Assembly: GCA_021234155.1 (NCBI GenBank)
Contig: JAJEKV010000080.1
Location: 3,147,867 to 3,211,866 of the forward strand
DNA from: Isoetes taiwanensis
Taxonomy: Eukaryota; Streptophyta; Lycopodiopsida; Isoetales; Isoetaceae
Length of the DNA: 64,000 nt
Direction: 5' to 3'
The translations under genes were made by a program, and so were the position numbers. Under the pieces are notes generated by a model. The model had not been told where the DNA came from, did no database searches, and saw only the letters and a program-made list of their open reading frames with translations. This document shows positions 1 to 10,655 of this stretch, piece after piece (position 1 is the first letter of the stretch; the number at the start of each line of letters is the position of its first letter).

Positions 1-1600
1 TATTATAAGTTGATAATATTTGAACTTACTATTGTAACACATTATTATTGGTAATAACCCATTGTCGGGAGTAGTAGTAATAGGTATAATAGGTTGTAAC
101 ATTGATGATTTATAACGTTAGGTTTTTTTATTTGTGAAAACAGGAATTCGTTTCAGTGCCGGAACCATCAGATTCTACATCAAATTTTACCTCTCCAGCT
201 CATGGATTTGCCAAAACTATGTCGGATCAATGAAATTTCTTCTATAAACTATCTATCAATCCAGAACTAGGCATCAAAAACTTTGCATGCATTCCAGGAT
301 TTCGTTTTGATGCTTCTACATGGCCGCAGGCACTGTTCACTCAACCACATGGCATTATTTGACCGAAAAGACAAATCCGAAATCACTCAACCATATGGCA
401 TTATTTGCTCCATTGCAGCTCTGTTATAAGTTTATGACACCAACAGAACGAACCTTGGTGCTTCAGCAACAACACTTGATCTTGCAGCTTGAGCCTCCCT
501 ATCACTCATTTTGCCTTTCATTTGCTCTCCAAAATAGTTACAACCTTGAGAAGTAGAGCTTGAACTTTGGTGCCTCGGTCTCTCCTATTCAGATTAACAG
601 AATTGCTCTTGTTTCATTTATGTACTTTTAAAACATGACATGTGATAACATGTGATAATGCAACTCCAACTGCCACCTTTTGGACTCCACTACCTTACCT
701 TGTTATTTATTCTCGTTTTGTTTTGGTTTAAAGACTGCAGATCCTCGATGCAGAACTACTAGCCTGCACTCCACTGCTGTATGGATCTAACAGTTATTAC
801 CATTGTACTACCATTGTACAATTTGGAGATTCAAAAGCTAGGACCCCATTGTACTCCTTGGATATTCAGAAGCTAGGACCTCTGTATTTGTTAGAACTGT
901 CTCTATTAGGAGATTCAGAACTGTCTCTATTCAGAACTTTTCAAAACTGTCTCTATTCGGAACTATCTGTAATAAGAGATTCATGACTCCATGAGAACTG
1001 TCTCTACAAAAATATGGAACCTAGTAATGGACAATATAATACGTGTAATGTAACTCCAGCAAGGCCCAAATTTCATATGCTCATCTGCAAGCTGTTCTGA
1101 CTAGTTCAAACATGTCCTATGGCAATATGGCTAACAGTACCAACCCTAATACGCATTAATGAAAAACAACTAAGTGAGAAAAGAATTATCAGCAAAGGGA
1201 ATGCATAATTTGTTGACAATGTTTGTAAGCAGTTGCTCAGATCAGCAGCTGCACCTGCACTGATATAACCTGCACCTGCACTGCATTGATTATAGCAGTG
1301 TAACCTGCAATAAAAAAATATAACTCACACCTGCACTGCACTGCACTGTAAACACTCGGACTCCGTTTCTTGCACTGCTGCACTGTTAACTAGTACAAGA
1401 ACTGGAAAAACTGTTATAAACCAGTAGTCAAACATGATTAAAACTATATGCTCCGCTCATTTCTGGCATGCAACTGCAAAAGGCACGCAGAATGTCATAG
1501 TAGGAGTTCTTGGCAGCAATGTTTCTTTAACAAAAGCCCTTCTTATTTCTGGTAAAATACATTGCTGATTGCGCCAATGGCCGTCAGCATTCAAACTAGG
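1..1600. other. Intergenic, no gene recognised
   Basis: I see no convincing coding region. It holds short, imperfect repetition only: around 885-970 the phrase AGAACTGTCTCTATT recurs three to four times, and around 1245-1385 the words CCTGCACTG and CTGCACTGCA recur. The 78-residue open frame at 320-556 has no recognisable motif and is probably chance. Confidence 0.6.
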
Positions 1601-1607
1601 CTTTTTC

Positions 1608-1940
1608 CTAGTTCATGTCATCGGTAGGAATGTATAACGTGTGCTTACCCTTCCAATGACTCACCTGGCAGGGGACTACGCAGCTGATTGTGCCAAATGA
1701 CTGTTCGAGTCTTTCTTCATAGTGGCGCAACCAACCATGAGCATGGCTCTTCATCCATGTCATTCTGAATGTCTGCGCCTCGTAATCGACCGTGTCGACC
1801 TGTCCCATCCAAAGTTCGTCACCACGGGAGTGGCGCAATCTTACTATGTCCCCCTGGCATGGGTAGTGTGGAGGTATGCCCGGGCCACCTGGTGAAAGTA
1901 ATCTCGAAGGAACTTCAAGTGTCCTGGTCTCTAGAACCAC
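1608..1940 (-). pseudogene. C-terminal segment of the TNP2-like transposase
   Basis: A 110-residue open frame ending in a stop at 1608. It contains DIVRLRHSRGDELWMGQVDTV followed by 'FRMTWMKSHAHGWLRHYEERLEQSFGTI', a pattern of short beta-like runs (W-x-V...R-x-x-W) similar to the small C-terminal domain that follows the catalytic part of CACTA/TNP2 proteins. It lies about 0.8 kb downstream of the late catalytic block and on the same strand, so I read it as the end of the same gene. The start at 1940 is simply the first Met; the true exon boundary is unknown. Confidence 0.45.
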
Positions 1941-2539
1941 CTTTGTGCCATCTCTTCGGACCCGCTAAAATGCAAACCTCTCTAAGCGGTGGTTGAGCGG
2001 TCCCGATGCACTCCGATGTCATTCCAACACTTCCTTGCAACACCACTTTCCCTGCTATCCTTCTCGATCGATTTCCTTCAACAGACATACCTTGTGGTAA
2101 AGACCTCAGGAAACACAAATACCGATCCAGTGGTTGTCTTTGAATATGATGATGTTAATCACGACAATACCAATCATGAACATCCGGTAATCCGGCAACA
2201 ACGACTGATCGCCAACCCTAAGAGAGTTCCACGGAAGAAACAATGCTTGAAATGGGGCCTCACCGTTGGACGTCAATTCCAGTCAAAATTGCGGGCAGCC
2301 AATAGCTCCATTCATGAGGCATCTCTGGTCCGGCTTCTCCCACTCAAGATTGGAGTCTCGCAATAATCTCGCCTCTCCTCCGGAACACCTACGAACCCAA
2401 AAATCGTCGTCCCTCTCATTTCTGGTGGCAATGTACCCCTGCATAGGGATGTCACATTATAACAGTTCGAGGACAATTCATGTACAAAAGACCCAATTCA
2501 TACAAACAAGTAAGGGGCGTGAGCTTATAAATGTATCAT

Positions 2540-2595
2540 GCCGCAAGGGGAATCACAAGGTCACTTGCAAGGGGAATCACAAGGTTACTTGTACC
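2540..2595. repeat. Two-copy 24-26 bp tandem repeat
   Basis: The phrase CAAGGGGAATCACAAGGT, followed by (C/T)ACTTG, occurs twice in tandem within the transposase remnant. It is short and without evident function. Confidence 0.7.
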
Positions 2596-5029
2596 GACCG
2601 CAAGTCCCCTTCAAGTGATGACCAAGAAGAAATTCTCCCACATTTGTGGGTGTAGATCACCATTCCCCGCTTGGATTCGAGCACACATAATCTCCGAGAA
2701 AAAAAGTTTGTTCGCAAATTTTGCAAAAGTGAGCTCCATGTGCACGGGGTTGGTGCATATCTTGTTAACCTTCGAAAGCCTCTCCATCCTCGCTTAGTAA
2801 GTGGCGGAAGTTTACTAAGCAAACCCTAAATGTAAAGTAATTCAAGGTTGTTGCATACCTGTAACACCATGTCCCATCCAGCCCACCGTAGTTGCGAATG
2901 TCCTCAATCATGTGCCTCGACCCGAACATATGATGGATGATTTTGCTATTCTCTCCGAAGAAGGCTTCGCTCATGATCCGCCAGGAGACTTGCAGGTTAG
3001 CAAGACTTTCAAGGGCTACTTGGGACCAGCCACCATTCCTTGACTGGTCGTAAATGAGACGACAACAATCAGCCAGCAGTTGATGAAAGAGCATTCTTTC
3101 CTCCGAGATCAGACCACAGAAAACATATTCAGCATAAAACTGAGCAAAAGCTTGATGTTCGTCTGCTTTCCAATACCCCCTGCGCGTAAAAGGATCGCCT
3201 GGAAATCTTCTATTGCGTAAATACGGAGTTCGGTTATGTTTAACCTCGGCTAATCGCCTCTCAACTTCCTTGCGTCTTGAAGTGTCACCGTCTCTCACCT
3301 CTAGCAACCTGAAGGTGTCCTCGTTGGTGTCTTTGGCCACACCTGCATGAAGGAACAGTCCCAATTCAATTATACGGGGTCAGGGCCAGTGCCACAACTC
3401 TTGCTACACAAAATCATCAAAATGTTAAACTAGACCACATTCAATACTAAGACATTCCGTGGTTTTGAACGGGGTTAGCGTGTTACCAAGGGCAACCGTT
3501 GTGCATCGTGATCAATGGGGTGATGCGCCAGTAAGATCGTGACCTTGCGAATGATGAAGTCGTATGAGTGTGGACTTCCCCTTCACGCCATGCTCCTTGA
3601 ATGTTGCTTTGTTTTGCTTTTGTACCGTCAATGGACTCAAGAATGAACTCCATTGTCTTTGGCTCATCCGAAATCTTGACTTCTTGTGCAGCTCCTTGAA
3701 AATGCCACCATCCGCACGAACATGGCAAGAACGCGCGGGGTTTAGGCCACCTGCAAAATGATATCAAGTGTAAGCAATGGCGCATCGGCTTAGGCTAGCC
3801 GCGACTCGAGGAAGTCACCGGTAAGCAAATATAATAAGTCAACGGCTTTAATAGAGTAAGCAAGGACCTTGGCGGTTTTGGCGATTAAGAATGAGCAATG
3901 TGGTCTCCCATGAAACCAAAGAAAGAAGTCCCGTGGATGAAGTGCCTATTAAATTTCAAACCTTCAAGTCCCGGGATGTCAATAGCATAGTCCAATTCCA
4001 CACCGTGGCGTAACAACCGGTCAATCATTCTCATGATGATCTCCTCGAACTCGTCAAACACATCGCCCCCACCCTCGACTAGCTTCGCCGGGATGTACAT
4101 GAGCGGGAGAACAAAACCTCCGACTTCGGCAAAGATCGGATCTCCATTTAGGACGACTAGAGAGTACGCTTCAACCGAATGCACTTTTGTTGACGCAGCC
4201 TTGAAGCCATCCTCAGGCAACATCGCCGCCCAATGGCGCTGGTCACCGCAATGTATCCGGGCTCATATCTGAATTCATTGGAGCAATTTGCACATTCAAC
4301 CGCAGCTTCCCATGCTCCTTCTTGTCCAAGACTGCAGGGTGAACATCGGGCCAAGATCTATGCCCAGTCTCACACTTGGGGCACATTGCTGGAAGCTCTA
4401 ACAATGCTTTTGGATTCCATAGATCTTGTCGCTGCCTCCAAATTTTTCCGTGACAAAAATGTTTCATGAACCGCCAAAACAATGCAACTTAATCAACTAT
4501 AACTTCTCCAGACGCCTTTGTCATGGTGCTTCCACACAAATGTCGTTACCTGCAGTGCGAGTCAACTGATTTGCCAAGCCAGTCATCCCGCAACCTCCAG
4601 CTGTGAAGTGAATTCCAACAAATCGAGGGCACGGAGCACATCTGTCTAACACGGTTCGCCAAAGGAATCACAGCAAATTGTACACTCTCCTTCCGTAGGC
4701 CGCCGCAGTTGGGCAGACCGCAATTGGAGCCAGTAACAATGCTCTCATCATCAACTACAAATATTGATACATGGTTCTTCGATCCTTGAAAGCCCGCTTT
4801 GTGGTAGCAAATTGCATAACGCTGAATTGGTGTGAGGCCCGTGTGCTTTAGAAGACGCCCATGCTCCCTCGAACTAGAAGGGACTTTATGGCCATTGATA
4901 AAGCCGTCCCAGCTTGCCCTTCCGGGATATCGTGAAGCTAGACTAGATTGTTTCGCATCGCGTAATAGAACTCTAAGAATGTCGCCTCTCAAACTTTCTG
5001 ATCCTCGAGTGCATCTCGAGGACATTCTC

Positions 5030-6750
5030 TAGCTTCATTATAGCCGAGAATATGGTCATCTACGGTTGCATCCGTAGTATGACCGGTTTTCAAAAGCCAG
5101 TAGCATCATCATCCCCCTCCTCGCCTCCATCGCTGTCCAACCGATCTTCCACAAAGAAAGCAAAACAACGAGATGGCGATCACCTTCCGACAACCGGCTC
5201 TTCCGAGCAACAAAAGCCCTCGGCTCACAAATAATATCTCGTGGTCGCAGCCACTCCCCCCGCTCTCTTTCCTCGCCACCGGCTGCAACCAACATGTCCC
5301 TCTTCATGCGAGGCATTGCCACATCGCAGCCCTCAATCATGTTCACTTCAGCCCCAACATCGGCCAAGATTTGCATTACTTATGCGCGAAATGCCGCAGA
5401 TAATCTGCGACGCCAAAAGACAAGCCATGGGGATTGGCAAGAATACACCTTTGGCATTGGCAAATGCAATCCCTCACGCTAGCCTTGGATTTGGCGAAGG
5501 CTTGCCCCGAATGATGCCCATTTGGACTCTCTATCGCGGATCCCACCATGTTGAGTACGGAATCAAGACACCACCGGATTCTTGGTTTCACACTTCCGCG
5601 TAAGCTTCAACTGCCTCTTGCTTGTGGATTGTGGCTTCTTCAAACCTAAACCTCTGTTACTCTTCGTCATCTGGTAGCTAGGAGAGATCAGCTTCGAACG
5701 CCTCACTCTGTGACACTTCTAGCTTGCTGAATTGCGCCCAAATTTGCAAAGATTGACAAGTGCAAGGTCTTCAATACAAGTAAAAATGCATCGTGCTTTA
5801 AACAACTTGTTTACATTACCAAGTCGACAAAGATGCTCCTTGGAGATGAGGTGCCTGAGATAGGAAGAGAAACAATCAATACATGTATTTCTTACTAGAA
5901 TTTAATTTGAATCATGTATTGGTTTCAATGGCCAGTTTTAACAAGTAAAAACAACCAAAGTTGTAAACTATGTAATTACAGGAAAATACAAGAGGTTGCA
6001 ATACAAGAGGTTGAAGGAGCGAACCAAAGAAAGGAAGTAGTCCCTTTGATCCCCTGATGGAACCCATGTGGCATCTATAATTCTTTACTTCCTATCAAGT
6101 TCTAAAGGGCATAACTTCACTTAGGGTCCTCCTTCCTTCGCGATTCATGCATTCGAAAGCACAAGATGGTGCAGCAATCCCCGCTTGTCATAAGCACCAA
6201 ACATTCATGCGGATGTGGAGGTTCTCTTAGGAGTCTTAACAATTGTTTGCTTGTTGCATAAGTTGTCTAAGATATTATGATTCTTCATACAAATCATGTC
6301 TTTGATACAAAGTTTTCTATGGAGATTATAACTTTGTAAAAAGGAAGAAAGCACTTACAAAGAGAACTCCAAAGAAGTTTGCCATTTAAACAAGAATAAA
6401 GGCCCTTAAGAGATAATCTTTCCACCCAATTCAGCTGCCTGCAAAAACCTACCCTGTCAATTCGATTGCATTCATACTCCTTAGGAAGCTTAGTCAATGA
6501 TTTAAAGGATTCCTAGCTATGCAGAAGTATGACAAAGATATTCTGATGCAATCGTTTGGAATTGGGGAGCTACCAAACTATCACGTCTAGCCACTAGTTT
6601 AGAGGATTACCATGCACAGGAGCTCTGATACCTTCGTGCACATGACTCGGAAGCACGGTTTTCCCGAGCAAGGTTTTCCCGAGTTTGTGTTTAGGTTTAA
6701 GATGTTAGCTGTGGTTTTTTGCTTGATGGCTCCAACAATTACATCTCTAT
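5030..6750. other. Intergenic, upstream side of the transposase remnant
   Basis: No gene recognised. A 106-residue minus-strand open frame at 5056-5376 lies directly upstream of the transposase N-terminus and could be a degraded 5' extension of it, but shows no motif. The remaining bases are AT-rich and unstructured to the eye. Confidence 0.45.
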
Positions 6751-6935
6751 TTCTTAGTGCAAATCGTCTAAGTGCAAACAATTACATTTCTATTTCTTAG
6801 TGCAATTCGTCTAAGTGCAATAAGTTATCTTGTTTTTCAAAGAACCATTGGATTCTTAGTGCAAATCGTCTAAGTACAATAAGTTATCTTGTTTTTCAAA
6901 TAACCATTGGATTCTTAGTGCAAATCGTTAGAAAG
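6751..6935. repeat. Tandem repeat, 58-59 bp unit, about 3 copies
   Basis: Units begin at about 6795, 6853 and 6911 with TTCTTAGTGCAAATCGTCTA and run through GCAATAAGTTATCTTG and AACCATTGGA. A shorter, diverged unit precedes them from about 6751. Copies differ by a few substitutions only. Confidence 0.8.
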
Positions 6936-7033
6936 AACCATTGGATAAGATAAATTAGATACAATTAAAACCATTGGATGACGTGGATAACTATTGGATC
7001 GTCTATAGCGAACCTTAGTACCAACTAGATATA

Positions 7034-7523
7034 GGCATGGTTTAATGGTGTTCCACTAATGATATCCAAAATGGGGATAATGTTAGATATTATGTAGTCT
7101 TGCCATTTTATAATGCTTGGGGATTCAATGGTCCTATATATTCCCCATAGACAATTACATCTCAAATTCTTAATGGTCTAAATTATACCAAGATGTAGGA
7201 ACGGTTTAATGGCCCACTAACGATATCCAAAATGGGGAATAATGTTAGGATATTGCATGGTCTTGCCATTCTAATGCTTGTGGATTTGTTGCAATGGTCC
7301 TTTCCTCCATGAAGAAATACATCTCACAATTTTAATGGTTTGTTATGCAAAAATGTAGGCGTGGTTTAATGGTTTTCTCTAACAATATCCAAAATGTTAG
7401 GATATTGTTAGATTTTGCGTGTGGTCCTATGACATTAATGCTTAGGGATTTGTTGCAACGGTCCCCGCACCCCTCAAGGAATACAAATCAAATTCTTGAT
7501 GGTTTTGTTATGCAAAAATATGT
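7034..7523. repeat. Tandem repeat, ~163 bp unit, 3 copies
   Basis: Three diverged copies begin at about 7034, 7198 and 7359 with (G/A)CGTGGTTTAATGG and share GATATCCAAAATGG, the words TCTTGCCATT and TAATGCTT, ATTTGTTGCAA, and a closing AAATGTAGG. Between copies there are many small indels, so the array is old. Confidence 0.75.
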
Positions 7524-7589
7524 TAAGTAATTGAAGTAGTTGAAGTAACTTGTCTTACATGGAATACTAGTATAAGGATATGTGATCGC

Positions 7590-8070
7590 ACGCATCACAT
7601 GTAGCAAATCAAGTACTCTGCCCTACCACTATAAAGACCCGTGATATGGAAGGATACGACATGTAGACAATCAAGTATTCTTTCCTATTTCTATAAAGAC
7701 ATGTGACAATAGAAGTATTACACATGTAGTAATTCATGTATTCTTTCCTACAATGCATTAGAAAATAAAGTACTCTGTCCTACTACTATAAAGACATGTG
7801 ACATGGAAGCATACCTACATGTAGAGAATCAAGTATTCTTTCCTACTTCTATAAAGACATGTGACAATAGAAGTATTACACATGTTGTAATTCATGTATT
7901 CTTTTCCTACAATGCTTTAGTAAAATAAAGTACTGGCCCTACTACTATAAAGACATGTGAATGGAAGCATAGGACATGTAGAGAATCAAATATTCTTTCC
8001 TACATCTATAAAGACATGTGACAACAGAATTATTAGACATGTAGAAATTCAAGTATTCTTTCCTACGGTG
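7590..8070. repeat. Tandem repeat, ~160 bp composite unit, 3 copies
   Basis: A second, unrelated array directly follows the previous one. Each ~160-bp unit contains two half-related segments, one with CTACTACTATAAAGACATGTG and one with TTCTATAAAGACATGTGACA, separated by TTCTTTCCTAC and CAATGCATTAG. Units begin near 7625, 7783 and 7941. Confidence 0.75.
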
Positions 8071-8256
8071 GATTGTATTATAAAATGACATGTCACAATA
8101 GAGGAAACTACAAAACAACAAATGGATGTTTTAGTCCACTGAAAAAGAACACCATTATTGAACAAAACCATACCTCCACAAATCCACATGTAGGATTCTT
8201 TGAAAACAGGACATGTAGACCTACCAAAACTGATGTTTTCCACAGTGGACCAAAAA

Positions 8257-9150
8257 CCGGGGTGAGTGTGACATAGAGCATTGTTAGATGGAAACCCTAA
8301 CAATATTGAAAAGTTCAGCAAGGCAAGGTTTAGGAAGCATGGGTCTAATGAACATGTTGGAGCTTCAACTTCACGCGGTAGACCTCAAGATCTACCCAAA
8401 AGGTTTCTCATGCAACTTGATAATTGTGCAGGGCCAAAAATAAGAACAGTGGACGCTTTTCCTATCCTACTTAACAAATACCGTGGGGATATTTAAAAAA
8501 GAGTTAATTTAGGGTTTTGGTGCCCTGACATACCCATGAGGATGTGGATGCATTATTTGGCAAATATAGTTGTATACCGAAGCGTGTTGCATGCTGACCA
8601 ACTTTCCTAGGCTAATGGAAATTTGCATGAATGCACCACTCCAAACCTACAGCTTCTCTCAGAAGAAGTGCCCAATTGGAAGAGCTTTGTGGATGGTTAT
8701 CCGGGGTGAGTGTGACATAGAGCATTGTTAGATGGAAACCCTAACAATATTGAAAAGTTCAAAGGCAAGGTTTAGGAAGCATGGGTCTAATGAACATGTT
8801 GGAGCTTCAACTTCACGTGCATAGACCTCAAGATCTACCCAAAAGGTTTCTCTTGCAACTTGATAATTGTCTTTGGCCAAAATAAGAACAGTGGACGTTT
8901 CTTTCCTATCCTACTTAACAGCCGTGGGGATATTTAAAAGAGTTAATTTAGGGTTTCTTATGCCCGACATACCCATGAGGATGGATGCATTATTTGGCAA
9001 ATATAGTTGTATCTTGCAAAGCGTACAGACAAGGACCAACTTTCCTAGGCTAATGGAAATCTTGCATGAATGCACCACTCCAAACCTTATAGCTTCTCTC
9101 ATAGAAGAAGTGCCCAATTGGAAGAGCTTTTGTGGATGGTTATACATTGG
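8257..9150. repeat. 444-bp direct tandem duplication
   Basis: CCGGGGTGAGTGTGACATAG occurs at about 8257 and again at about 8701, and the sequence after it matches for the whole period (for example GGAAACCCTAACAATATTG at about 8289 and 8734). Copy 2 has fewer small indels relative to an open reading frame. The repeat carries the two DUF7869-like fragments listed separately. Confidence 0.85.
8281..8690 (+). pseudogene. DUF7869-like fragment, copy 1
   Basis: Translation of this unit gives LPKRFLMQLDNCAG and then, through frameshifts, pieces corresponding to 'NKN..v..FL..L...G.F..V...FL..GHTH.DiDalFgk.s'. DNC followed by NKN and a later DALFGKYS-like block is the pattern I know from DUF7869, a domain of unknown function found in large transposon-like proteins. 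This copy is open only from 8281 to 8496 and is then broken. It is the older or more damaged half of the 444-bp duplication. Confidence 0.45.
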
Positions 9151-9157
9151 ATCTTGA
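8735..9157 (+). pseudogene. DUF7869-like fragment, copy 2
   Basis: The better preserved copy. The open frame 8867-9157 gives SLAKIRTVDVSFLSYLTAVG, then FKRVNLGFLMPDIPMRMDAL, FGKYSCILQS, NFPRLMEILHECTTPNLIAS and LIEEVPNWKSFCGWL. The order of blocks fits the C-terminal half of DUF7869 (DNC.. NKN.. FL-HTHE-iD-F). The expected 'GHTHED' motif reads PDIPMRM here, so the key histidines are gone and the fragment is non-functional. Downstream to about 9960 there are more broken matches in the same direction (PADLDTYPKVVGVHYLDICK at about 9695-9760), suggesting that the remnant extends further. Confidence 0.5.
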
Positions 9158-9159
9158 AG

Positions 9160-10655
9160 GTCATTCCAGCCTCGCAGTTCACTTTTGGGTGAGAGATGGG
9201 ATTCCAATCTTCCAATGGAAGATGAGACCTTCAGAGGATGAGTGGAGAGGAGGGGAGGAAATATGGCGAGAGATAAGAATGGCAAGCCTATGATACCTCA
9301 GTCAACCAAAAGCTCTAAACCCCATCAAGAAGAAGTGAAGCAATTGGGATTGACTAAGGAAGGAATCCAGACTATATAAAGCATTGCAAAACCAATCCGG
9401 ATGACACCAACCGTGCCTTGGTGGCTTCGAAGAAGAAGGTGATTAACCCGCTGGGGAGATAGACACATCCTCAAGATGAATTGAAAGAAGGGTGGTTGCC
9501 TAAAACTAGGTGGAAGACCTTAGAGGTGGCCGAGGATGTTGATGACACTTGTAAAGTAGCATTCGCAAGCAATATGCTCCTCCTCCTTCCGACAAACACT
9601 ATGTTGGTCCTAAGAACAATAGGCCAAAGTTTCTAGGCATGGATGCTTATGAACCTTCCACCGACTTGGAATGCCACCAATTTGTGGTAGTAAAGCCAGC
9701 AGATTTAGATACATATCCAAAGGTGGTTGGGGTTCACTATCTCGATATTTGCAAAGAAGAAGGTAATATTAACTTCAACCAAAAGCGGGTGGAATGGTGG
9801 TGTCCAAGGCATCGTTGACCAACGTGATTCGGATAAAGAAAGGTACTCGATTGTTGGACAAAGAGATGGAGGAGAACTGAAAGTGATCCTGATCTTTGGC
9901 TAGACTATGAAAGTGTTTTGTACTCATGGACTCCAAACACTATTCCAGCTAGAAATGCGAGAATTACAATACCTCAGGATGTCAGGAAGAAGGCTATGAT
10001 ATCATTGGGGGTGCTTGAAGAAAGTTGAATAACTATGTAAATTTCATAATTTTGAGGTGAAATGTGTGAATTTGAATATGCTACTAAAAACATGCAATAT
10101 GAAATTTGTCCCAAAATTAAGACATAATCCCAATTTAATTGAATGATGGTTATAAGAAAAGCAATGCAAAATGTGGTGCAAAAATGTTGCACGATTGGTA
10201 CAACCCAGCCTGTGAGTTGACCACCATTTTAGCCAGCCAATAAGTAGATCCTAACATAGACATGATCTGGCCAACAATTCAGAGGTGAAGGTCTGTATGC
10301 TTTCTTGTTGCTCAAGATCTCCGCAACAAAGCGGGGGAAATGATTGGGCTGCTCTTAGTTTCTCGCCGTGTTTTCTTTGGACTCATATCTTGATTGTTTC
10401 TTCGCTATAGAGGCAAAGATGGTGAACCTTCCAAGATCCTCCCCCGCTTGTGTTTTGCGTGAGTAGTCTTGGTTGTGGCAGTTTAGCTTTGTTTTGTCTT
10501 CTTACTGTTAATATGGATTTGTAAATTACTTTGCATTGTCTTGCTGGGCAGATAGCAGCTTTTGAGATTCACTGACATCTTTCTATAGAAAAGGAATGTT
10601 ATGGCTGTTTTAATTTATCTAACATACATTTAATCTTATAAAACCTTATTTAGCA
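9160..10655. other. Degraded coding-like DNA, then intergenic
   Basis: 9160-9960 reads as short plus-strand coding-like stretches interrupted by stops (for example the one ending YLDICKEEG near 9765), most simply the degraded continuation of the DUF7869-like gene. 9970-10655 is AT-rich with nothing recognisable. Confidence 0.4.

Larger units (their letters stand above)
1608..5025 (-). pseudogene. Decayed DDE transposase, TNP2/Plavaka-like (CACTA-related)
   Basis: Five open segments lie in N-to-C order on the minus strand: 5025-4546, 4482-4243, 4223-3885, 3785-3483 and 3364-2765, followed by a C-terminal piece at 1940-1608. The first has a Cys cluster (NCGLPNCGG) and then a stretch like the 'Y-I-PL-x-RL' region that precedes the catalytic domain in TNP2-like proteins. 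The second has CPKCETGHRSWPDVHP. The third (GFKAASTKVHSVEAYSLVVL... GGFVLPLMYIP) resembles the part carrying 'NLP.. PGP.EP' in the family, here altered. The fourth-fifth stretch contains HMIEDIRNYGGLDGTWCYRY, the hallmark late block of these transposases (usually 'EdIr.yGp...WcfpfER'). Frames change between segments, so the gene is broken or has small introns I cannot place. I found no terminal inverted repeats by eye. The family call is from memory of motifs; a KDZ-type relative is the alternative. Confidence 0.55.

Noticed and set aside
6751..8070. CRISPR-like regular repeats
   Set aside because: The repeats are contiguous tandem units without unique spacers, and the genome is a plant's.
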